Source of the DNA: Astropecten irregularis | Lineage: Eukaryota; Echinodermata; Asteroidea; Paxillosida; Astropectinidae | Assembly (NCBI GenBank): GCA_963971285.1 | Contig: OZ020262.1 | Coordinates: 5,365,036 to 5,429,035 of the forward strand | Reading direction: 5' to 3' | Length of the DNA stretch: 64,000 nucleotides | Part shown: positions 22,473 to 34,507 of the stretch, in pieces | Position numbering within the stretch: the stretch's first letter is position 1 | Layout: each line of letters begins with the position of its first letter | The notes under the pieces: generated by a model | What the model was told of the DNA's origin: nothing | Database searches by the model: none | Seen by the model: the letters and a program-made list of their open reading frames with translations, nothing else | Translations under genes and position numbers: made by a program

Positions 22473-22836
22473 CTTAAAGGTAGTATCACAGGTAAGAAAC
22501 CAAAACAGAAATCTTTATATATTTACGCACAACTTACAGTGTATGAAGATGGTGCTGGTAGATAAATACTGTTAAAATGTTTCCGCCTAAATGGTGTATT
22601 TATCAAGAAATTAGTAAAACAACGACCGAAACTCTTTTGGATCTTTTAAAAGATCAAAAATAAAAGAAAGAAGACTTAAGAAATCCTGTGGCTGTTTTTT
22701 AATGTTTTCTCAAAACGTGGGCACCATTATGGGACTGAAATTTTCACAGATGACTGTTACTGTATATTCCTTGATTTTTTTGGCCCATGAATCTGTATTT
22801 CTTTGATAAAAACCAAAGTATGATATTATTTTTAAA
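22473..22836. repeat. TTAA-flanked MITE, full length
   Basis: TTAAAGGTAGTATCACAGG on the left; aaccaaagtatgatattatt then TTTAAA on the right. About 364 bp, opposite in orientation to the copy at 7032. Confidence 0.75.
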
Positions 22837-23734
22837 CCAGAAAATTATCAATAGCACCTTTATGGATGCAGACATACCGGGGAGGCTATATATGTCAGTC
22901 TGCTGAGCTAAATAAACAAAGAGGTCTAACCGCATGTTACACATAGAGTACCCCTCAGAACAACACAGTAGTTTGCTGGTAAATTATAAATTCATTTTGT
23001 GGAAAATGCCGCGGGAAAGTCTCATTATTTAGCAATTATTGAGGAGCCCCGATGTTAGAGGCAGATGCTATACTGTTTACTCACCACTCAAACAGGAGCC
23101 GGTTCGGTAGACAATACCACACATCATCCAGTACTGTGTATTGACATGATTATTCTTAACAGTGACAAACATTTCCTGTTTCCGTGGCCAGTATGCATGC
23201 CTTTAACTATTTTGCACAAAATTCAAATCAACCGTCAGATTGGTGCATGGTGCATCCGTTATCTAAACGCTTAGTCCACCTTTGCGCCTCATTTTTTACT
23301 TTATCTAAAAGCGACATCTATCATAACGAAGCGTTGAAAAGCAAACAATATTTGCAGCAAATGGACATCGACTTTGATTTATGTATTTATTTGTTGTATT
23401 TGAAGTAGTAAGCATCTCGCTGTAGAGTCGCCTCTGTGATGGCTATAGGTAAAAGTAGATAGGGCTTTAGAATGGCGTTTGTGTTCGGCTCAAAATTGCG
23501 TGGATGGGTTTAGTGTTACCAGCTTGCTAAGCTAGTTGTACCCTTACAAAGTGCATTTATGAATAAAAGATTGCAACTGAAAACAGGGTCAAGTCCTTCC
23601 CGTCTCGCTCCAGCTTATAAATGCAACACGAAATTGATAATTACCGAAAATGGTAGTGTAGCTTGGCGTTCAACATTGAATCCTCCTGTGAAATGACAAT
23701 GTTTCTCAGGTTGCAGCATTGCTTCGAGTATCGA
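22837..23734. other. No gene seen
   Basis: No recognisable gene. Short frames here match no known family. Confidence 0.3.
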
Positions 23735-23955
23735 TAAAAATGATCCTCAGGATATAGCTGCGGTATGTAAGTGGTTTTATGGCTTCTGACTGCCAAACGA
23801 ACAAAGATAATTGACTGCAGTATTAGGGACACCACCAAAGTAGGGCTGGATAGCTAAGTTGGTAGAGTGTTTGTAGGTCTCTGGTTCGAATCCCGATCCA
23901 GTCAATTTTCCTTTGTTCACCTTTCAATGACTTAAAATTCACTCAGTTTCCCTTA
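23735..23955 (+). repeat. tRNA-derived SINE, copy 2
   Basis: Shares gactgccaaacgaacaaag, the A box (agctaagttggtagag), the B box (ggttcgaatcc near 23883-23893) and the tail ttgttcacctttcaatg with copy 1. This copy has a shorter anticodon-arm region. Confidence 0.7.
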
Positions 23956-24418
23956 TGGTTATTTGATGAAATTATATCTTCACAGGCAATTGTATACGAT
24001 TTTAAAAACACAATATGATTTGAATGAAGGCTGTCGTAAAATCAGCACAATATGTCTAATGTTATGAAACTTTAACGGGGTGAACAGCACTCCGCCGATT
24101 CTCCTTGCATGTGTTATTTCAACAAATTTGCATAATTGCATGTAGATGCCAATTTATTTACATGTAAATTAAAGACGGCTACGTTAAAACAAAATGGTTG
24201 AAAAATTCGTAATGCTATACAGTCATGTAGATGTTTCTTTGGTAGAAGATAATGGCATATTATAACGTGTGCTTATTGGCAGACGAAGGCAAACCATAAT
24301 CATTTAGTACTATAATATTGTTAGACCGTGGACGTTCCTCAAGAAATTTAGAAGGCATACGAAGTTGGAGAACTGAAGACCACACATTGTGGATTTTCGT
24401 AGAATTGCTTAAAGGCAT

Positions 24419-24791
24419 TGCATACGTTTGGTAATGACTCGGAAAATTTATGGCAATAAAAACTTACTTGGTGAGAAGTACAGCTGCTTTGGATAGTATA
24501 ATGCATATTGAGAAACGTTCAATTCGAAGTACCGCGGTTATGGAAAAATATGTCACTTTTTATCTCCAAAAATTATGAATCTGAGAAGCGTTATGGCCGT
24601 AACGCTTCTCAGCTATTGACTAACTGTTATCTGGCGTGAAATAACCGCTCTAGTTTGACGCCAAAATCTCACAAACGCTATACCACCTTTTGAATTGAAA
24701 CTTTCACAGGTTAGTTTTATGGTATATACAATTATATCGGTTTGAAACAAACAATAGGCTCAAATTACCAAACGTATGCAATCATTTTAAA
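24419..24791. mobile_element. TTAA-flanked MITE of a second family, with central hairpin
   Basis: TTAAAGGCATTGCATACGTT on the left faces AACGTATGCAATCATTTTAA on the right. The centre has a perfect 13-bp hairpin, ctgagaagcgtta and its complement, at 24581-24612. TTAA flanks and the AGG terminus are like those of the first family, but the interior differs. Confidence 0.75.
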
Positions 24792-25586
24792 GCAGAATTT
24801 GGTTTAATAGAAAAGGAAAAGGAAAGAAAAGGAAAGGAAAGGATTATTCATCGCGGTAAAGGAAGACGTGACCAATGTCACGCGATGTCGTGTTGCTGGT
24901 AGCGACGTTTCGGCTGCTGGACTGCGAGCTGAATCAAGTTGTTTTCCTTGACAAGAAAAATAGAACTGCCATGATGTCTCTTTCCATGAAATGTTGTACA
25001 CATACACAACACTGGTTAGGTCTATGTACTACTCATGCAAACACAAGCCCAGAAAATGGGTTCGACCAAGGAATTCTACATTGTCCTGCACTGCATCAAT
25101 CATTATTAAGTTAATTTCAACCATTCATAGGTTTCACTTGGCCTGTATTACCATTAATGTTCAGTCAAACATTAACTAATACAGGATTTCTGATTTAATT
25201 ACATGTGAAGCACAATCGCGTGTTCGTGGAAACATTGCTACTCATGGACACATGAAAATGATGCGTCATCAATTGTGGTTTGAAATTGACCAAATCGTCG
25301 GCTATAAAGTTACTTCAGTAATAATGGTTGCTTCCAAAACCAATCAGCAACAGAAACGTATTTTTCGTCATAACCTTAAATTTCAAATTTATATTCGAAT
25401 CATTTTGTTCGTCGTTGATAATGCTGATTTTGTTGCTGTATACTTTTTGCTGAATGCTGGATGTTGAATGTCGCTGTCCTTTTCTTTGCTCTCATTGTTG
25501 GTGTAGTTGGCGTTGTAGGTATTTTTTTTACAACAGAGTCATGCCCAAGATCCACCAAACGTTTTAATGTGTATAATAGAGGGATT
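24792..25586. other. No gene seen; short purine repeat
   Basis: An aaaggaaaagg-type purine microsatellite lies at about 24811-24842. No gene is supported. Confidence 0.35.
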
Positions 25587-25645
25587 AGCCTTTGAGCAAG
25601 ATCCTGCATATAGGATCGAAACGTCGGGCCCTCCTAACTCCAAAA
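25587..25645 (+). repeat. PLE-derived hammerhead-like fragment
   Basis: Reads agcctttgagcaagatcct, a short loop, aggatcgaaacgtcgggccc. The layout is a degenerate core (TTGAGCA for CUGANGA), an extra A, a 5-bp stem II GATCC/GGATC, then GAAACGTC. Many relatives lie between 29 and 62 kb. Confidence 0.55.
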
Positions 25646-25678
25646 AGAGAAATGTAACTTCATGAATGAAAATACAAC

Positions 25679-25902
25679 TTAAGGCACTATCATACGTTGT
25701 CGCAGACCGAAGCAGAAATCTTCGCAGATTTACCTCTAATTTACCGGGCATAAAGATGGTGATGGTAGAAACATACCTGAAATGCTGTATTTGGGACCGG
25801 GACTGGGAATTTCACAGATGACTGTCACTGTATCTTTCTTGATATTTTTGCCCACGAATCTGCATTTCTTTGGCAAAACACAAAGTATGATATTACCTTT
25901 AA
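25679..25902. repeat. TTAA-flanked MITE, internally shortened
   Basis: Begins CTTAAGGCACTATCATACG and ends AAGTATGATATTACCTTTAA. It is about 224 bp, so the middle has been deleted. Confidence 0.65.
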
Positions 25903-26668
25903 TGAATGAATAACTGAAGAATGATACGGGCTTGGTTTGGCAAGGAAATTACCTAAACTGCATGTATATTGTCCACCCAAAATGCATAAACTGCTCCTTT
26001 CCTGCTATTCTGTAACATGTTCGTGGAACTGGGTTGCTCACAATATGTTGGCCAAAGGATTTGCCGTTAGATAGGGCGTGATACAGTTTCATCCTTTAAA
26101 ATCAAGGAAGATTGTGTCTTTGAACCGTATTGTAAATTGTGAAAGGAAACCTCACCAGCTTCGTTGGAAATTTGACCTGTTACATTTACCTAGGTTATAT
26201 ACATGTTCAAGTCCCCTTTTTCTTGAATCTACAGAACTTTGGCTTTTAGTCTTGCAATTTCGCCAAAAAATATTTGTAGAAGAAAGGAAAGTATGCCCGG
26301 CCGGCGATGACATGCGCGTCGGATAAGGCCGAACAAATATTGACTGCAAATCTGAGGGCTTTGAGCTTTGAGTACTGTAGTCAGAGTGACTGTATTGTAT
26401 TACCCAATGGGAATGGCGAGATGACTCTGGCATTGATATTAAGCTTGTTATGGCAACTTGATGTTGCATTTCATGATTGCTGATCTGAATCTGGGGAGTT
26501 TTATTGGCGGGAACGGAGACAGGAAACATTATTAAGGGATAGCGAATGTTCATTATTGGCACTGATTATAAGTGATAGATGTGGATCGCCATAGATGACA
26601 GATAACTGATAAATATGTGCGTGCGTGACTTAGCTGTTAATTTAAATCTCATGATTCTAGCATGGGAA

Positions 26669-26988
26669 TTAAAGGTAGTATCATACTTTGGCAGCATGCG
26701 GAAACAGAAATCTTCACAGATTTACCTATTACTTACAGGGTATAAATATGGTGGTGGTAGAAACATAGCGTTAAAGTTTTTCTCTCTCAAATGCTGTAAT
26801 ATACATAAAAGAGTAAAACCAGTTATACTGAAATTATTTTTACCGCTTTTCACTGTTTTCTCAAAAAGTGGACACCATAATTATGGGACTGAAATTTTCA
26901 CAGATGACTGTTATTGTATCTTCCTTGACATTTTCCCCCATGAATCTGCATTTCTTTGACAAAAACCAAAGTGTGATGTTACTTTTAA
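26669..26988. repeat. TTAA-flanked MITE
   Basis: Begins ATTAAAGGTAGTATCATAC and ends CCAAAGTGTGATGTTAC followed by TTTTAA. Orientation as at 22473. Confidence 0.7.
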
Positions 26989-27165
26989 GGAGCTAAATGT
27001 ACGGGATATAGCTAGTTAGATGTTTACTACACAATTGGTCATTGTGTTTTCATTGATGTTTTCATTGATGTTGTTGTTGTTACTGCTGCTGTGGTTGTTG
27101 TTTCCTTGCGTGTGGTTGTCGTTTTTGTTGTGTTCTTGCTTTTTGTTGTGTCGTTTTTGTTGTTG

Positions 27166-27310
27166 TTTGAGGCTTTGCATGGTGACAATTGGTATGTGGA
27201 TCGGTTTGCGGAAACACCATGTAATTTATCCGTTCGTACTTTCGCACTTCTCGTAAGGTCTCAACGTTTCGACTAGCCTGCTCTAGTCTGCTATAGTCCT
27301 CATCATGTTG
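27166..27310 (-). repeat. PLE-type repeat with decayed hammerhead motif
   Basis: On the plus strand it reads ggatcggtttgcggaaacac, then cgcacttctcgtaaggtctc, then aacgtttcgactagcctgct. On the minus strand this gives GACTAGAGCAGGCTAGTC-GAAAC and GAGACC, but an insertion near stem II and loss of the CUGAUGA core (tcatcat) break the ribozyme. The same flanks occur at 31196, 42900, 47757 and 50380. Confidence 0.65.
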
Positions 27311-28172
27311 TGGTTGTCATCGTGGTTGTTTTTGGAAGAGAACATTCAAATCAATCCTCCGGGCATTTTGAAATACATGTACATGATTATCATAACCAAC
27401 ATGCACATCTTTTCAAATCAAAGTTCACGTTTAGTCAAGAAAAAACAAAACGAACTAAAAAGTACCTGTTCTTGTAAGTAATTCCGTGCACGTTATACGG
27501 TTATTTGTTCTTTTTCGATTACTGCACTCTGAATCAGATGACAATATTGTTTTCGGGTCAGGTGCATTTTTTTCTTCTTGATGACGATAGCATATTGCGG
27601 GACGTACTATAGATAAGACGAATGAAGATTCGTATAGGCCTTATTCACGGTGCATCCATCCTTCATTCAAAGCAGTGCAATCAAACCGAGGCTTGGATTC
27701 ATAATAGTCTGGTACCCGTTTTCTTGTTAGAATTGGTGTTATCTTTAACGAAAGGTATACAAGGAGGGTGACAAAATGGATGCGCCATGGGGCTATTGTC
27801 TTTATAAACAGTGGGCTTTTACATGAAAACTGAACAATTCCAGGATTCGGCACAAATAAGAATAAGAATAAGAATAAGAAGGCCCAATGAAAAATTGTGG
27901 CAATTAAATTGCGAAGAAAATTTCATTTCATTGCAACTAGGCTGTTAACGACTTTCGACGTCCCCATGTGTATCTGTTTATTTTTTTTCAGTTATCAATC
28001 AATGTTTCTTTCATTCGTTTTCCCTTTCATTCGTAGGTTTATGAAACTTAGCAGCAAATAATGCAGTCACTAGCCCATGATGTACACAAGTACCAGTGGT
28101 GATACAAGAAGGGAGTTCTGCACGGCCGTTACTAAACGTAAGTATACTATACATGTAAGAGACCAAGAGATA
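27311..28172. other. No gene seen; AATAAG microsatellite
   Basis: A short aataag tandem repeat lies at about 27853-27880. No gene is supported. Confidence 0.35.
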
Positions 28173-28304
28173 GGCCGTGTCCCAATTCTCTGGCTGCGGC
28201 TGCAAATTACGCATGCACCTATGGCAGCCACTAGCCAGTGATTGCAGCCATTTCCATAGACTTGTGTGTTATTGCGGTCGCAGCCAGAGATTTGGGACAC
28301 GGCT
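28173..28304. repeat. MITE with GGCCGTGTCCCAA ends
   Basis: Left ggccgtgtcccaattctctg with ctgcg inside and right cgcagccagagatttgggac then acggc form long inverted repeats of about 28 bp around a gcagcca-rich centre. Ends of this form are known from ISL2EU/Harbinger-like elements of animals; family assignment is tentative. Confidence 0.75.
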
Positions 28305-30119
28305 TTATGTTCTATCGTCCAAATAAATAGATGTATATACCTGTCATGATTGTGTCTGTTTTGAAGAATTTCAGCACATTACAATTTGATAACCAATGCT
28401 TGGGCACGAAGCCAAAATGCTATGCACGAGTCTACAAGAAGCGGCTACGGCTGTATAGACTCGTAAAGAAGTGTGTCACTTCGAGCCATAGCCTTATTCA
28501 TCGGACTGACACGGGCTAATGAGAGTGCGTCAGATTTGTTGAGTTTGTAGACCTTGCAGTGCAAATATGCACCCAAACCCTACCAATGTTTATTCTCAGT
28601 ATTTGACAACGAGAATCGTAGAAAAATGTGGAAACAGATATATTGCTCCAAGCATTCCCTAGGGACGGGAATATGCAAAATTGCAGAGATATTTGTCTGC
28701 TATTCTCGCCTGTACAAATAATATGGCCTGTCCTTCCTAGACAACCAAACCTATCAATCATTAGTGCAAGCGCCGCGCGGCAACACTTTCGCGATTATTA
28801 TCAAATTGAGTCGTGGTGAAAGCGAGGGTATATAGTCACATCATGACATTGTAACGTTTGTACAAAAATAGCATAATCAAGGAGAAGAAATGGATAGGTA
28901 AAAGACGTGGCAATTTTAGTTATTGAGTACCTTATTTGGTTGTAAATTTTGTTCTAGCTTAGGCCATGGGCCTAGAGGCTCCAATCTTGTGTCGCCACAA
29001 TAATTAGTCTCCTTAACGATATTTAGCTTTTGCTAAAGATCCTGCTAGGATCGAAACACGTCAGGCCCTCCTAACTCCAAACGTTTTTAAGTTTCAGGTC
29101 ATTGTTTTGGCTGATGAGCAGTTTGCAGCAGTTTGTTACTTGTATTGAAAAAACATATCTAAGCATACAAGTGGATTTTTGTTTTTAAATCCGGCAACAA
29201 GATCAAAAAAGGATTTTTTGTCGCGAGAAACTCCTTTGCTAAAGATCTTTGTAAGATTTAAACGCGACAGGCCCTCCTAGTTCGAAGCTTTTCATAAGTT
29301 TCGGGTCATTATTTTGGATGATGAGCAGCTTGCAGCAGTTAGTTACTTGTATTGAAAAAACATATCTAAGCAGGAAAGTGGATTTTGTTTTTCCAATCTG
29401 ACGACAAGATAAAAAAAGAAAATTCGCGAGAAACTCTTTTTTTCTTGGAGCAAAAAAAACCCCTTCAACTTAGCTATATTTTTGTACGGGTATATACTCA
29501 AAGAATATCCCATATATTTTTTTTCACCGAGTCTGCCTTTGAAGGACCGACCTACAGTTATTGGAAAATGAAATTATGTCCCTAGCGGGAATGTAATGCT
29601 AGATGTTTTCAACACTTCAGGAACTGGGGCGCCGTCTGGGAACGGTTGTATTTGAATTTGTTTTGTCAGGTATAAAAAGCACATCCGCTGAACATGTAAC
29701 CAATAATTTTCCAGCTTAAAGAGGCCGTCAACCTGAGAAAAATTGACAAAAATTATTCGTTTTTATCCAAGTTCCCCAGCTCCTTAATTCTCCACGTCTT
29801 TGTTGGTGTCCACCTTTGATCTTGCCCACTCTCACTCTCCTTATACCCCCCTTTGTCCTGATCGTCTCATCCATTTATGTTTATCTTTACTTGCATGTTC
29901 TTGTGCTCTTGTCATTTAGCGTTTGATAAAGATCCTGCCAGGATCGAAACGCGCTAGACCCTCCTTTATCCAAAAATGATTTTTTTTCTTTTTTAAAGAT
30001 AGACCTTGTACCGTTGTATGCGGCAAAGACGTATTCCGTCGAATAATTTCAGAGGGGGGTCTTTCTGGAAGGGGGAATCTTTCCTAAAATAAATACAAAA
30101 TAAGGAAAGGTCACCTTTC
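28305..30119 (+). repeat. Region with three PLE hammerhead-like fragments
   Basis: Fragments lie at about 29028-29085, 29235-29285 and 29920-29975. Each has ttg(c/a)taaag-type sequence, GATCCTGCTAGGATC or a near copy, GAAAC and a ccctcctaact-like tail. The first two sit in a roughly 210-bp direct repeat (both followed by gatgagcag and aaaaaacatatctaagca). No coding gene is recognised elsewhere in this stretch. Confidence 0.5.
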
Positions 30120-30486
30120 CTTAAAGGTACAGTACAGGTTTGGTAACATACACAAACAGAAATGTTCACAGATTTACGTATAACTTTCAGGATATAAAGA
30201 TAGTGCTGGTAGAAACATATCCTTTAAATATTTCCGGCTGATATGCTGAATATAGGGCCTATCCAGCAATTGGTAAAACAAAGACCGAAAACCGTTTTGA
30301 TCTCGGGGTGAGATAAAAAATCATGTGAATAAATTTGAAAATACCTTGGGCGTTTTCCACTGTTTTCTACAGTTTCCGATGATCAATTGAGCTGAACATT
30401 TCACAGGTTTGTTTTTATTCCATGACAATTCAAACGAACAGTCTGCAGCTTTTCTGTCACCTTTATAAATCCTGTATTAGGTCTTT
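30120..30486. repeat. TTAA-flanked MITE
   Basis: Starts CTTAAAGGTACAGTACAGG, with tttacgtataactttcagg inside. The right end near 30486 (gtctttaag) is decayed. Confidence 0.6.
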
Positions 30487-31195
30487 AAGCATTATCTTGT
30501 TAGTACACAAAATATGGATGTTCACCCTTTAGCTTGTGAACAGAGGTAAAAGCATGTAATAGAGATGTTACTAGTATGCCGCGTTGCTCTAACTGAGGGC
30601 CGGACAAGTCAACGTATATACACCTACCTGTGTAATCAGTTTTTGTTGGTGTCATCATTTCAGCTAAAAGAAATTCCAACACTAAAGTTTCACCGCCATG
30701 GGGTTTATAAATGTCATGCATTTAATGTACTACATACCTCTATTTCAAGGTATAAGCTCATATTCATTTGATGAACATAGACCTACACGCTTAGGTTTCC
30801 AATACTAAATTTCATGACATAATGGTGTAAATCATTTTGAAAGTCTGAATACACCCATAAGGCAGGATGTGACTCTTCTATACGGAGAAACCTCATCCCG
30901 CAAGAGGGTTGGTCACAATCATGTCTCGAATTGAGGAAAGGGCCGACTGAGACCTGCGGACAATTTCATCGCAAGTCAATTTGAGAGCAGACGGGTTTAT
31001 ATTTTTCAGAATTCGTGTTTCTGGCTGCAATATTCAACTCCCTTTTCTGATTTTAAAAACTGTTCTTGATGCAGAACGATCTTTCGTCCTCAACCTGGAA
31101 TTGAGAGGGAAAACTATACAACAAAGAAAATATCATAATATCGAGAAATTTAATTTCCGATTTAATCGCGGTAAAAACATGTAAATGAAAAGTCT

Positions 31196-31304
31196 GATAT
31201 GTGGACCGGTTTGCGGAAACGCCATGTTAGAATCGTTCGTACTTTCGCACTTCTCGTAAGGTCTCAACGTTTCGACTAGCTTGCTCTAGTCATCATCAGG
31301 AGAC
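31196..31304 (-). repeat. PLE-type repeat with intact hammerhead-like motif
   Basis: On the minus strand GTCTC-CTGATGA-T-GACTAG-AGCAAG-CTAGTC-GAAACGTT-GAGAC spans 31304-31261. Stem I is GTCTC/GAGAC. The core CUGAUGA and GAAA are both intact. One extra base sits between the core and stem II. Confidence 0.65.
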
Positions 31305-31589
31305 GATTGAAATGAGGGATGGGGGGTCCTTATGATTGCTTGGGATCCCGTTCCGTGAAGGAGCTTTGTGATTGGTGCTTTTTGTGATTGGAAATTAACG
31401 TCTTGATACAAGTAATATTCTATACTTAATTGTTGTTTACCTTTGATATTTGGCTACCCCTGATCTATCTTTGTCTTACCACACTTAATGAACCCCGCCC
31501 TCCCAATCCTCTTTATTTTACTGATACTCTCCTCCATGTATGTGTTTCTTTACTTCCATGTTCTTGTCCTCTTGTCATTTAACCTTCGA

Positions 31590-31720
31590 TAAAGAATTGT
31601 TAGCCTTTGAGAAAGATCTTGCTAGGATCGAAACGCATCAGGCCCTCCAAACTGTAAGCCTTCGGTAAAGAATTAAAGATCATGATATGATCGAAACACC
31701 GTCGGAGCCTCCGATACATG
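31590..31720 (+). repeat. PLE hammerhead-like fragments, two in tandem
   Basis: At 31605-31650 the sequence reads cctttgagaaagatcttgct then aggatcgaaacgcatcaggc. At about 31665-31715 a more decayed relative, with gatcatgatatgatcgaaac, follows. Confidence 0.5.
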
Positions 31721-31890
31721 TATACATCTTGGACAAAAATTGAAAAAGAAAAGCATGAAAAAGGTTCATGATGTTTTTCTCAGATCACCACAGACTATGT
31801 GAGACGATTGACCTTCCAGAAATTCTTTTTCTTTGTCTCCATTGAATTTAACAGGGAAGTTCACATTGATTTTAACAGGGGAGCAGACAT

Positions 31891-31912
31891 TCTACTTTTG
31901 TATTTGAAAATA
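31891..31912 (-). terminator. 3' box of U1 copy A
   Basis: On the minus strand the sequence behind the gene reads ttttcaaatacaaaagtaga. It fits the snRNA 3' box, GTTT-N-AAA-R-NN-AGA, which directs 3' end formation by the Integrator complex. Confidence 0.7.
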
Positions 31913-32075
31913 CGGGGATAGCGCGAACGCAGTCCCCACTATCAGAAATTGTACTCCCGAGTTCCCCACATTTGGGGGAATCGCAAGGGTCAACGCAGCC
32001 AGGTGTGCAATGGCCGGGCCTCGCCTTGAGAGAACCGCCAACTTGATCACGGTATCTCCTGAGCCAGGTAAGTAT
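31913..32075 (-). ncRNA. U1: U1 small nuclear RNA, copy A
   Basis: The minus strand from 32075 reads the U1 5' end ATACTTACCTG, which pairs with 5' splice sites, then stem-loops I to IV and the Sm site AATTTCTGA, ending near CTATCCCCG at 31913 (163 nt; human U1 is 164). The U1A-binding loop II sequence ATTGCAC is kept. Loop I reads GATCAAGTTGG where other animals have GATCACGAAGG. Relative to copy C, stem I has one change that makes a G-U pair, and loop II has one change. Promoter block and 3' box are present. Probably functional. Confidence 0.93.
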
Positions 32076-32104
32076 GCCTCAACTAACTTTCACTTAGAGG
32101 TAGA

Positions 32105-32145
32105 CTAAATCTTCCTCAAATGCTTACCATAGTTAATGAGTCTTA
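32105..32145 (-). promoter_or_regulatory. Proposed PSE of U1 copy A
   Basis: On the minus strand it reads aactatggtaagcatttgag, about 40 to 60 bases upstream of the RNA start. The same block precedes all six copies at the same distance, where the snRNA proximal sequence element is found in animals. Confidence 0.65.
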
Positions 32146-32159
32146 CTCTATTTTTTAAC

Positions 32160-32440
32160 ACCTCTGAGATCAGCTTGTGACTGCGCATGCGTCATTTACA
32201 TAGTTATTTAAATGAGGTAATATTGTTATTTACATAGAAATTACAAAAGCAACACCTTAACAAGCCTAGTAGCCTGCACCAAGTAGACACGGTCTAGTGG
32301 TCTTAGGCGTCATTCACAAAGCGCCTCTCCTGGGCTCAACTGCACTGTAAAGCCTCACATATAAGCCTTTGCGGTTTAGTCACGAAACTCAAATTAGTGG
32401 TGTAAAAACTACCCATTGATTGCCTGACCTCAGACTTATA
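32160..32440 (-). repeat. Conserved upstream flank of U1 copy A
   Basis: This 5' flank (tgacgcatgcgcagtcac, ctatgtaaatgacg, gaggcgctttgtgaatga on the minus strand) has inverted counterparts upstream of copies C and D at about 37740-38000 and 39640-39900. The palindromic gcatgcgcagtca element lies 120 to 130 bases before the RNA start in several copies and may be a distal promoter element. Confidence 0.6.
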
Positions 32441-32749
32441 TCACAATAGTAATGATGGCACTTATGGTAATATTGCATCCAAACAAGTTCCGAAATGGAA
32501 GATGTCTAAATTTTAGATTTGCGAAAGTGTCAGGTTTAAGAAATAATAGTGTCATTCTATCAAAGTCCGACCTTATCAACCAGCTTAAGTGTTAAAAGTA
32601 ATGAAAGCTTCACTTGAAAAATATTTCGCCATTTACATGTAGATCTTAAGGTCAGTGAACTCGTTAGGTTTCTCAAAGCCAGATCTTATTTAACAAGAGT
32701 GTCTTCCACGGTAAGCTGAAGAAATCTCATCTTGTAATGAGAAACCCTT

Positions 32750-32795
32750 AAAAGCCTTCGACAAAGATCCTGCAAGGATCGAAACGCGTCAACTT
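32750..32795 (+). repeat. PLE hammerhead-like fragment
   Basis: Reads agccttcgacaaagatcctg then caaggatcgaaacgcgtc. The stem GATCCTGCAAGGATC and GAAAC are kept, the core is degenerate. Confidence 0.45.
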
Positions 32796-33396
32796 TAAGC
32801 ATCTTAGAAAATACATTGAATAATAAATGTATAGGTTTTCCTTCGGTAATTTTCCACAAATGAGTGGACAATAATTTTAAACCCTGCGTCATTCCATTTC
32901 GCGTGAAACTGCAAGGCACCTCAAAATAGTCATTCGTTTTCCCTTCATGTGCAAGCAATGTTCATTAGCGTCAGGCGAATAAAAAGAATCGCCTTTCAAT
33001 TTAAAATTCTATTCGAACAGCATTCGCAACGTATTTTGGCAGCGTGATGGGCATAGTCATTTGAATTCGTTTCGGGGCACTCATGTACCGCAAGAATAAA
33101 AAAGATATAGAAATGGTTCACTTCATGTATGGGAATCACTTTTGTTATGCCCCCTGACGACAATTGTTCGTAAAAGTTTAATTCAACTGATTGCAAATGC
33201 GATACAAATACGGATGCATCAAAGTGAAATCGAGTGACGTTTTCAACCGAGGAGGCCAAATCACGTCACCACGGATTGGTGAAAATGAAATTGGCTGTTC
33301 ATTTGCCGAAAATGATGGGGGAAATTTATTATAAATACATGTAACATAAGTAGGTGTAGGAAGTTTCAACTGAGTTCTACTTTTGTGTTTGAAATA

Positions 33397-33559
33397 CGGG
33401 GATAGCCCGAACGCAGTCCCCACTATCAGAAATTGTACTCCCGAGTTCCCCACATTTGGGGGAATCGCAAGGGTCAACGCAGCCGGGTGTGCAATGGCCG
33501 GGCCTCGCCTTGGGAGAACCGCCAACTTGATCACGGTATCTCCTGAGCCAGGTAAGTAT
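33397..33559 (-). ncRNA. U1: U1 small nuclear RNA, copy B
   Basis: 163 nt on the minus strand beginning ATACTTACCTGG at 33559, with Sm site and loop II as in copy C. Stem-loop IV carries a substitution (cgttcggg for cgttcgcg) that unpairs a base next to the loop, so the copy may be a variant or an early pseudogene. Its promoter block reads aactatggtaagcaggtgaa, and its 3' box is gtttcaaacacaaaagtaga. The 3' flank at 33180-33390 matches that of copies C and E. Confidence 0.9.
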
Positions 33560-33586
33560 GACTCGACAGACTTTCACTTAGGAGTA

Positions 33587-33630
33587 GACTAAATCTTCTT
33601 CACCTGCTTACCATAGTTGATAAGACTTAC
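33587..33630 (-). promoter_or_regulatory. Proposed PSE of U1 copy B
   Basis: Minus strand aactatggtaagcaggtgaa at the same spacing (about 40-60 bases) as before the other U1 copies. Two bases differ from the copy A and C block. Confidence 0.6.
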
Positions 33631-34029
33631 TTCTTTGTCTACATCTAGGAAACCAGCTTTGGACTGCGCACGCGTTACGTACATAGATACGTAAATAACG
33701 AACAATTGTTATTAAGATGAATAACAAAAGGTGCACTCAGTGGAGTGTGACTGCATCCCCCCTTGTTAAACTAAATAAGGTCCAGTGATCAGGGGCGTGC
33801 AATAACGGTAAGTTACTGGAAGCTTGGAAGTAGACAAAAAATTAAAAACTAGAAATAGATGTATTTCTTCCTCCATGCTTCAAGAAAATTGTGTGGAAGT
33901 GATACGGGTTATCCGTATTGATTTTTCTGACTGTCAATGCATTGTTTTTATGGCAGAAAAGTCCTTGATGAGCAACGCATACTGTAGTACCGAACTGGCA
34001 AAAGCCAGATGGCAAAAGTATAAACTATT

Positions 34030-34351
34030 GGTAAAGGTTACGGAACAGTACTCGTACTTTGTCTGATCCAGCATGTACATGAAAATAATGATAAACCTTA
34101 ATTTGAGATTTATCGGTCAATTTGAGTCAGGAAAACTCGACTCAGCTTAACTCATAAAACATAAATACTGGTTTTGAACTTTTGATCTTATCCCGAGATC
34201 ATAGCTGTTTCATGTCTTTGTTTTACTAATTTCTGGATAAATTTCAGGCGGAAATATTTTAACGGTATGTTTCTACCATCACCATCTTCATACCCTGTAA
34301 ATCTGTGACCATTTCTGTTTGGGTATGGTACTCCTGTACTGAACCTTTAAA
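34030..34351. repeat. TTAA-flanked MITE, left end decayed
   Basis: Contains the family interior (gttttactaatttctggata) and the right end ACTGAACCTTTAAAC. The left end is reduced to ttggtaaaggttacgg. Confidence 0.6.
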
Positions 34352-34507
34352 CTTGTTACATGTATTTATAAGTTATGTGCATGGTTTGTGTCATAAAATT
34401 ATACCAATCTACTCTACTGTTCCGTCGATCTCGCTTCCATACGTACGCTTCACAGTGATATGTAATAACCCGGAATACAATCTTACAACGATCGAGAACT
34501 GAAACTG

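Noticed and set aside
27020..27256. Leu/Val-rich frame that looks like a membrane protein
   Set aside because: It is produced by a ttgttgttg-type simple repeat, followed by PLE-derived repeat sequence.
33178..33534. Open frames over the U1 genes, such as MIKLAVLPRRG... and the frames antisense to it
   Set aside because: They recur at every U1 copy because the RNA gene happens to be open in those frames; the RNA explains the conservation.
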